Assembly (NCBI GenBank): GCA_021613535.1
Contig: CP075492.1
Coordinates: 17,732,001 to 17,796,000, forward strand
From: Adineta vaga
Lineage: Eukaryota > Rotifera
DNA length: 64,000 nt
Direction of reading: 5' to 3'
Positions 57,701 to 64,000 of this stretch are shown here, piece after piece (positions within the stretch are counted from its first letter, which is position 1; each line of letters opens with the position of its first letter). Under the pieces are notes generated by a model. The model saw nothing but the letters and a program-made list of their open reading frames with translations, was not told the origin of the DNA and ran no database searches. The translations under genes were made by a program, and so were the position numbers.

Positions 57701-59338
57701 TGTACGAAAGCTGTTGAATATTTTCTCAATGTCTTGAGAAGTAAAAGAAACAAGATCAGAATCAAATGGAATAATTCGATGAATGGCTTCATAAGACAAT
57801 TGTCCTCTGCAGAAATGATCGCCACAACAACGAGCTCCAGGTGATATATATATTCCTCGTTTGATAAACAATGTATTCCTATCTTCTTCATTTAATCGAG
57901 TTCGATTATTGGAGTTTCTCACTCCACAAACAATACAAGAACTAAACAGATAATAAAAATAAGATCCCTAAAAACATCTTTTCATATTTTACTTTTCATC
58001 TTTGCTACATCGATTCACTCTGATCTTTACTGATTCAATTTGTTTTGATGTCTGAGTAGATTTTGTGTTATTTTTCTCTTCTAAACCCATATTCTATATA
58101 TACAAAAAATATTTCACATGTTAAAGTTACATGAGATATTACTTCTTCAATTTCATCGTCGTTTTCATTCAATTTATCATCATCAATAAGGTCATCAATC
58201 TGGTCCTTTGTTTTACGATACCATCTTTCATACTTTGATCGGCATCCTTTGCAAACATAAGACGTACAATCGTGTCTTTTATGACACCGAGCAGAGAGAT
58301 ATAGTTTCAGCAATAAATTAGTGATCGGTCGTGCATTATCAACAACTGTATTACACTGAAAACATCTTGCCCGAGGATTACGAGGCATTGTATATTGTCA
58401 AATTAACGGTAACGAATTGAACGTTAAACAAAATATATATGACAGAACGGAAAAAAATGACGTCATCATCGTCAACGAATAGTTCTGTCTTTAAGTATCT
58501 TTTTTAAAATGAAGTATTTCTCATTTGAAATTGACCTAACAAATTGAATTAAAATAATAAAGTTGTTCTTACAGAAATTTCAAAATGTAAATATTGAATA
58601 ATGTCGAAGAATTACAAGATATATTAACATGTCATCATTTTAAGGCTGAAAAATGTTGCTTTTTAACACAAAAGATATAAGAATTTTTTATTTGAGATAT
58701 GTCTGAATATCCTTTGAATGAAAATTATATTAACTGTCGCTTCTATCAAAAACAATAATTAAATAATAATTGACTAATACATAAAAAAAGTGAATTTTTC
58801 GTGCATCGAACATAGTTTTTGACTTTTATGAATACCGGGACCAACTCGAAATTAAATGATTTATATACCAGTTTGTAGCGCTTTCTTCGCTCTATCAAAT
58901 GGTATATAAGCGAAAGCGGCTCACGCAAAAAATGTATTGAAAAAGTCAAAATTAGATAAAATAATGTATAAAATAATATATTTTTAATAGTAGTAAATTA
59001 TAGAAAAATAGTAGTAATAATTGGTTTAAAGACATGATCTTTATATAGAACGATGCAGAATTTAATGCTCTTTCCAATGAAGATAAAATGAGCTTTATAT
59101 ATTTTTCAAAGGTTTTCTGTTTTAGTCAAAAACTGGCCCATTATAAATACAAATAATATGTATAAAAGCCCCTATAATATTTTATGATATTTTCACATGA
59201 AAGCATGTTCAAATACGCTTAGTATTGCTTGAATTTGCTCTAATATAGCTTATCTCACTTTCCTAGAACAATTTCTCGACGAAGTTTTGATAAATTCCTT
59301 TGAGCCCATTTTCCATTGCTTATACGCCCCTGTCCTTT
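54729..59338 (-). mobile_element. DDE transposon with 824-bp inverted repeats
   Basis: 4610 bp. The left repeat 54729-55552 and the right repeat 58515-59338 are reverse complements over 824 bp with few differences (for example one residue in an internal open frame present in both arms: LREQL versus LREPL). The extreme ends read AAAGGACAGGGGCGTATAAG. Inside is a multi-exon transposase on the minus strand. The element lies inside an NHL coding strand of the receptor gene. No clear direct target duplication: flanks are GTTGATAC and GGATTTAT; the outermost AAA/TTT may belong to the target. Confidence 0.9.
55590..58388 (-). CDS. DDE_Tnp_4-like transposase with zinc and SWIM motifs
   Basis: Exons on the minus strand read, in order: a Cys zinc module (RCFQCNTVVDN ... 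CHKRHDCTSYVCKGCRSKY) from 58388; a linker exon; a second Cys part (SCIVCGVRN ... GARCCGDHFCRG) from about 57940; a helix-turn-helix-like exon (RVLATMFGLKDKRTVSHVI) with the first catalytic Asp in CIVMDGTYLTIQKS; an exon with the second Asp in IVIVDRGFRD and the probable Glu in TKNRWIIES; a helical exon from 56390; and a last exon with the SWIM-type zinc motif WFCTCASGSRTVGCCVH and an acidic tail ending at 55590. Introns are GT-AG, about 50-60 nt. All three acids and all exons are open, so the element may be autonomous. Family: IS5/PIF-Harbinger-like DDE_Tnp_4; subgroup uncertain. Confidence 0.8.
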
Positions 59339-61993
59339 GGATTTATATGTGGCAGATAGTGTCAATCATCGAATTCAACTCTTCCGTTTTGGTAAAGAAA
59401 ATGGAGAAACGATTGCAGGACAAAGTTCATTAGATATTACAATTACACTCTATGAACCAATGTCAATTGTACTCGATTCCGAGAAATATCTTTTTATTGC
59501 TGATTATGTTCAAAGACGAATCATTGGATCCGGACCAAATGGATTTCGATGTTTACTTCATTGTAATCGTGAATCTCAACCATTATCTCATTCAAGTGGA
59601 CCAGCAAAATTGAGTTTTGATGTCAGTGGAAACTTATTTGTTCTTGGTAGCGAAGATCGACGAATTGAAAAATTTTATTTAGAAAAAGATTCTTGTGGTA
59701 AGTTTAAAATAGTTTGATGAAATATTTTCAGAAGAAATAAACTTTTGAGTAATAATTTAAAAAAAAAAAATTGAACTAAAACAAAAATCGAAAGAAATAT
59801 CAAAATATTGAATTTATCTCTTCTCTTTACAAATATTAGCTGTGATTAACAAATAATAATTAGAATTTCTATGATATAACAATATATTCATATTCTGCAA
59901 AGATTATATTAATAGATATATCTTTCATTTAGGATATATTTCATCTACTATTCAAGCAATAAATTCATCGATTTTAACGAACAATCATACAATATTTTCA
60001 CGTACCTTATTCAATCATTCAGATTATTACTATGAAATTATAGAAATAACTGTATATAAGGACGACTTTTATATTCTCACTGGTAATAGTAGTATTGATC
60101 TTTATGGTTTTGTATACAAAGATCATTTCAGTCGATTTAATCTTATGGAAAATCTAATTGCATCGTATGGAAAATGTTGTAAAAAAGATCAATTTAAATT
60201 CACACTTAAACTTGAAATTAATACTAAATATATATTAATTATAACAACATATAATCCGAATGTAACAGGTCCATTCTCAATCATTGTATTCGGTTCAAAT
60301 ATAGTTCGCCTTCAACGCATAGGTAAGTAAGATATATTATTGATGAAAATTGATTTTCTATTAAAAAAAACAGACAAACAAACAAATCAAGTTTATAAAT
60401 AACATTACTTGACAATATGATTTATATTTTTATTAGAAAAAATATAAGAAAGAAAATGTATTTTTTGTAATAGATATAATTATGAAAATAATCATCCTTT
60501 CGAAAATAGAATATAATTATCAAACATAAGATAAAGTTCTTTTCAAAAGTATTACGATCTTTGTAAATTATATGATTTGATGTGTTATAACGATTTTAGG
60601 AAGATTTGGTTTCACTATACATATGGAGACGATAATCCTAAAGCGAACATATTAGGTATAATGTATCCGAGGTTTTGTCATTTTCGAGTAAGCCTTTTAT
60701 AGGATGTTGGGGAGATTTTTATTCAGATAAAGGAAATGATACAAACATCTAAGTGGCATGTTCTGAAAGTTTCTATAATTCTTTTCAGAAACAAATCTAA
60801 GTAATACACAAGAGATAACCCTCATCACGTTTCGAAGTACCCTCAGTCTATTAGTACTTATCACATTGATTATGACATGTCAATAATGGAGAATAAATCG
60901 AATTTCCTAGAAATCGTTATAACACATCATATGTAAATTTAGATATAAAATAAAACTAAGACATTATTTTTATATTGAATAGACATTGAATCGCTTGTTG
61001 AATCAATATACTCATCTGCATTGACAGAAGATCATCCAGTATATAGTATGGTTCGTTGTGAGTTTTTAAAAGAACGAAACTATTATGAAGCAATACAAGT
61101 GAACGTGAATAAAAGTGATTTTTATACAATCTTTATCAACAGTAACACTGCAGTCATATTGATATACGTATATGAATATGATTTTTATCCTCTTATTCCA
61201 CTTGCAAACTTACTATCGAACAACTCTAATGGTTGTAATAGTCATCAATATCCGATTACTATTGAACTAATGAACAATATTCGATATATATTTGTTATAA
61301 CAACATGTTCTTATTATGAAAAAGCATATTTCTCAATCAAAATCCTTGGTAGAAGCAATGTCATCAATTTTAAGCGTGTCAGTAAGTATAATTTATATAT
61401 TATTCATGTTCAGTAATATAGAAATACAAGTTTATCATTATTACAACTTATGATTGATTATTCTTTTGAATAGATGCTTCGATGGTTACTCGCACGAACT
61501 ACTCGTCAAAATTAACAATAAATAGTTAAAAATTTGATAAAAACTGTATCAATCAATATTATTACTATGAAACTTTACGATTAACTGTGTTCAAAAATAC
61601 CTACTATGATTTTTCAAATAACGATGATCTAACCATACAAATACGTATTTACCAAAATCATTTCGATCCGTTAAATCCACATAGAAATTTGATTTTAACC
61701 AATAGTCACAGTTGTCTTTATTTATATAAGAATAATGACCCAATTAAGCTTCGAACTGATACGACATACATATTAGTTGTGACAAAGAATCAACCACTGT
61801 TGCCAAGTCCATTCACAATCATAGTATATAGCCCAGCTGATATCACTCTTGAACAAATTAGTAAGTATATAGATAAAACCTTATAAATTAATACTACAAC
61901 AGAGATGGTTTTTGATCAACTAAAAAATTTGATAAAAAAGGAGGCTATAATTTTTATATATTCTATTAGAAGAAACAATCATTCTACTCGGAG

Positions 61994-62114
61994 ATGTTGA
62001 ACATGTGGGGAATCAGTTTCGTCATCAGATTGATTCTTTCCAATTCCCGGAATCGTAAGGGTTTCTTTATAACTGATGACCAAAGACGGACATTGATTCT
62101 GCCATGTTCAACAT
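61994..62114. repeat. Imperfect foldback in receptor gene
   Basis: ATGTTGAACATG at the left and CATGTTCAACAT at the right; inner parts also pair imperfectly (GAATCAGTTTCGTCATCAG against CTGATGACC...GATTC). About 121 bp, located between the third module exon and the 7TM exon. Could be a tiny MITE. Confidence 0.6.
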
Positions 62115-63360
62115 TGAGATACAGGTTGTGTTCTTTCAATAAAAACATTATTTCTTAAAATAATTTTGTAAACAAAAAATATTTTATTTGTACAAATAAT
62201 AGAAACAAAAAAAACTTCTTCTTTTCACATCTTAAGATCATAAATAATTTGTTTAGTTGATAAGTCGAGTTATTGTTATATTGGTGGTCCATGTAATACT
62301 CAAGTTAAAGGTATTGGTTTAACACTTGATGATATTTTACGTCATAGAATTAATCGAAATATGACGATAAAAGATCAACCATTTGTTATCAAAATAAGTG
62401 CTGCTTTGACAATGATTATGCTTGTTGTGGGTGTTCTAAGTAGCATTTGTTCAATTTTAACATTTCAAAATGAAATTTTACGAAAAGTTGGATGTGGAGT
62501 GTATCTTTTAGCATCATCGATAACTTCTCTTTTAACAATTATTATGTTTACAATTAAATTTTGGTTTATTCTTGTTACACAAATGAACAATATATCTATT
62601 CATTTATCTATTCTTGAAGGTGGTTGTAAATCAATTGAAAGTCTTCTTAAATTTTTCATTTATTGGGATGCTTGGCTCAATGCATGTATAGCTATTGAAC
62701 GTGCAATTAATGTTTATAAAGGAATTCGATTTAATAAAGAAAAGAGTAAACGTTATGCGAGATGGATTATATTTATCTTGCCATTTTCTATCATGGCTAC
62801 AATCATTCATGAACCTTTATATCGTCAAATCTTCAATTATGGAATAAAGGAAATGAACGTAATCCATACATGGTGTACAACTTCTTATTCAGAATCAGTT
62901 CAAAAGTATAATACAGCCATTTTATTTATTCATCTTCTTGGTCCATTCTTTGCAAATCTTTTCTCTGCTTTATTCATTATTATTGGAAATGCTCGACGAA
63001 GAGTAGAAGCTCAAAAAAGACAAACATATAAACAACATATTTATGAACAATGGAAAGAACATAAACAACTTGTTATCAGCCCCACAATTCTTCTTCTTCT
63101 ATCATCACCACGTTTAATCACTTCTTTGTTATCTGGATGTATCGATGTATCTGGTCATTTATGGTTACATCTTTCTGCTTATTTTATTTCATTTTTACCA
63201 TCAATCCTTTTCTTTGTTGTTTTTGTTATTCCATCGACTTTGTATAGAAAAACTTTCAAAGAATCGGTTCTTCGACTTTGTCGAAGACAACGATAACATA
63301 ACAATTCTGGAAATATTTCCCAATAAATTCATTAGTAAGACAAAACAGCAAAAATTTTCA

Positions 63361-63420
63361 TCTTGAGGATGTGGGTGGTCTTTCAATATAAGCCATACTC
63401 TAACCCACATCCTAAAGATA
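63361..63420. repeat. Telomere-like palindrome H29
   Basis: TCTTGAGGATGTGGGTGGTC, loop TTTCAATATAAG, ACTCTAACCCACATCCTAAAGA. It lies between two convergent stops: 65 bp after the 7TM stop and 39 bp after the D8C gene stop. Confidence 0.8.
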
Positions 63421-63458
63421 ATCATTGAACCGAAACGAACTTAAATTAAGTATAAAAA

Positions 63459-64000
63459 CTAAACAGTACAGTAACGCGAAGTACAATACGGTGGTCTTAT
63501 GAGGAAAAACACATAAAAACTATCGCATTTTGTCACTGACACTGTGTTCGACCAAATGCATGGATTTCCACTCCAATGGTAACAAACAGTTCCAGATACG
63601 GTGATGCCAATTTCGGATGGAAATGCACCAACAAACCAACCGGTGGCTTCGGTTCCGCATCGATTTATAGGTACAACATATTGAACTAGCATTGTTCCTG
63701 CACCATTCGAGAAGCGAAACCATGATCCTGAATTTATTATTGGATCTGATTGATCGCACAATTTAATTGTAGATAGACTATTAATATTTCGTGTACTATC
63801 GGTGATCAATATATAATTTGAACATTGTGAGGGAAGAGAAGACGTCGTAGTTGTTATTGTACTCACTAAATGCACGTACAAATTAAAAAAAAGGAAAACG
63901 TGTTAGAAGAATGGAATAAATAAATTCATTGAATAATACAGAATCAATATACTTACTACAATCATTTTCAATTAAATGAAACTTTTGAATGCGATGATTA
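63459..64000 (-). CDS. D8C-domain (uromodulin/OIT3-like) protein, partial
   Basis: The last exon (about 63866-63459) follows a GT-AG intron; the next exon upstream (from about 63958) runs off the window. After a Thr/Ser linker (STITTTTSSLPSQC) the sequence shows the D8C pattern: YILITDSTRNI, LCDQSD, SGSWFRFSNGAGTMLVQY, NRCGTEATGWFVGAFP, GTVCYHWSGNPCIWSNTV, and CDSFYVFFLIRPPYCTSRYC, with eight conserved cysteines. The domain occurs in secreted or GPI-linked vertebrate proteins (uromodulin, GP2, OIT3) and in many invertebrate ectodomains. The true N terminus is outside the window. No damage in the visible part. Confidence 0.75.

Larger units (their letters stand above)
53369..63296 (+). pseudogene. 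NHL-repeat 7TM receptor, split by a transposon
   Basis: Signal exon 53369-53414 (MILISILMILMNG) joins in frame to 54209, where NHL propeller sequence starts (FLFIDTSNTIYIGSNVKG). At 54729 the coding strand GIFVDT is cut by a 4.6 kb element and resumes at 59339 with LYVADSVNHRIQLF. Later exons 59339-59697, 59933-60322, 60983-61381 and 61474-61860 hold three related beta-sandwich-like modules (YYYEIIEITVYKDDFYILT; DFYTIFINSN; YYYETLRLTVF). The exon from about 62258 to 63296 is the 7TM part, starting after a Cys loop (YCYIGGPC), with helix ends IAIERAINVYKG and FVVFVIPSTLYRKTF. An in-frame TAA at 61527-61529 is a second lesion. The intact layout would be signal, NHL propeller, three modules, 7TM: a surface receptor. 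Now probably inactive unless the element is spliced out or lost. Confidence 0.75.

Noticed and set aside
1-64000. CRISPR arrays, bacterial operons or ribosome-binding sites
   Set aside because: Introns, eukaryotic domain sets and lack of regular spacer arrays rule out a prokaryotic reading. The palindromes are dispersed, not arrayed with spacers.

Overview
The window looks like nuclear DNA of an invertebrate animal, most likely a bdelloid rotifer of the Adineta/Rotaria type. The reasons are very AT-rich DNA, dense short genes, small GT-AG introns of about 50-60 nt, and many genes of families that are expanded in bdelloids: ADP-ribosyltransferase (ART) plus TPR or NHL proteins, NHL-repeat and LDLa-repeat 7TM receptors, FG-GAP proteins on Thr/Ser linkers, and F-box/LRR genes. 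In addition, copies of the hexamer TGTGGG, which I recall as the Adineta telomeric repeat, are scattered through the window. The species call is inference. No rRNA, tRNA or CRISPR was recognised. Layout, left part (0.3-17 kb): an ART-TPR gene, a kelch remnant, a broken vWA gene, a ubiquitin-like gene, an ART-NHL gene with one frameshift, a small unknown gene, a complete four-exon CYP3-like P450, a small protein resembling the MLKL N-terminal helical bundle, and LRR remnants. Middle (17-33 kb): two divergent AIG1/IMAP-like GTPases separated by an intact mariner-like element, a 7TM receptor, a second ART-TPR gene with ten 42-residue repeats, an RBR E3 ligase, and a six-exon carboxylesterase whose 3' end is duplicated about 4 kb away. 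Right part (33-64 kb): an F-box/LRR gene built from repeated exon-intron units, an ABCC fragment, a two-domain VOC protein, a broken DUF697-like GTPase, a decayed LDLa/EGF/7TM receptor, three small genes, a broken transmembrane-family gene, an FG-GAP protein, and an NHL-7TM receptor interrupted by a 4.6 kb DDE transposon with 824 bp inverted repeats. A D8C-domain gene runs off the right edge. The most striking feature is a family of about twenty short palindromes of telomere-like sequence: G-rich GTGTGGG arms, a pyrimidine loop often containing TGTCTTCT, then the C-rich complement, often ending in CCCTCAAGAT. They lie between genes. Many sit 25-110 bp after a stop codon, and several sit exactly where a gene copy is truncated or a duplication ends. 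I read them either as a small dispersed hairpin element or as scars of break repair involving telomeric repeat. Many host genes here (ART, TPR, AIG1 GTPase, MLKL-like bundle, RBR ligase, ubiquitin-like, LRR) are of types used in immunity, cell death or stress signalling elsewhere. That functional link is inference.
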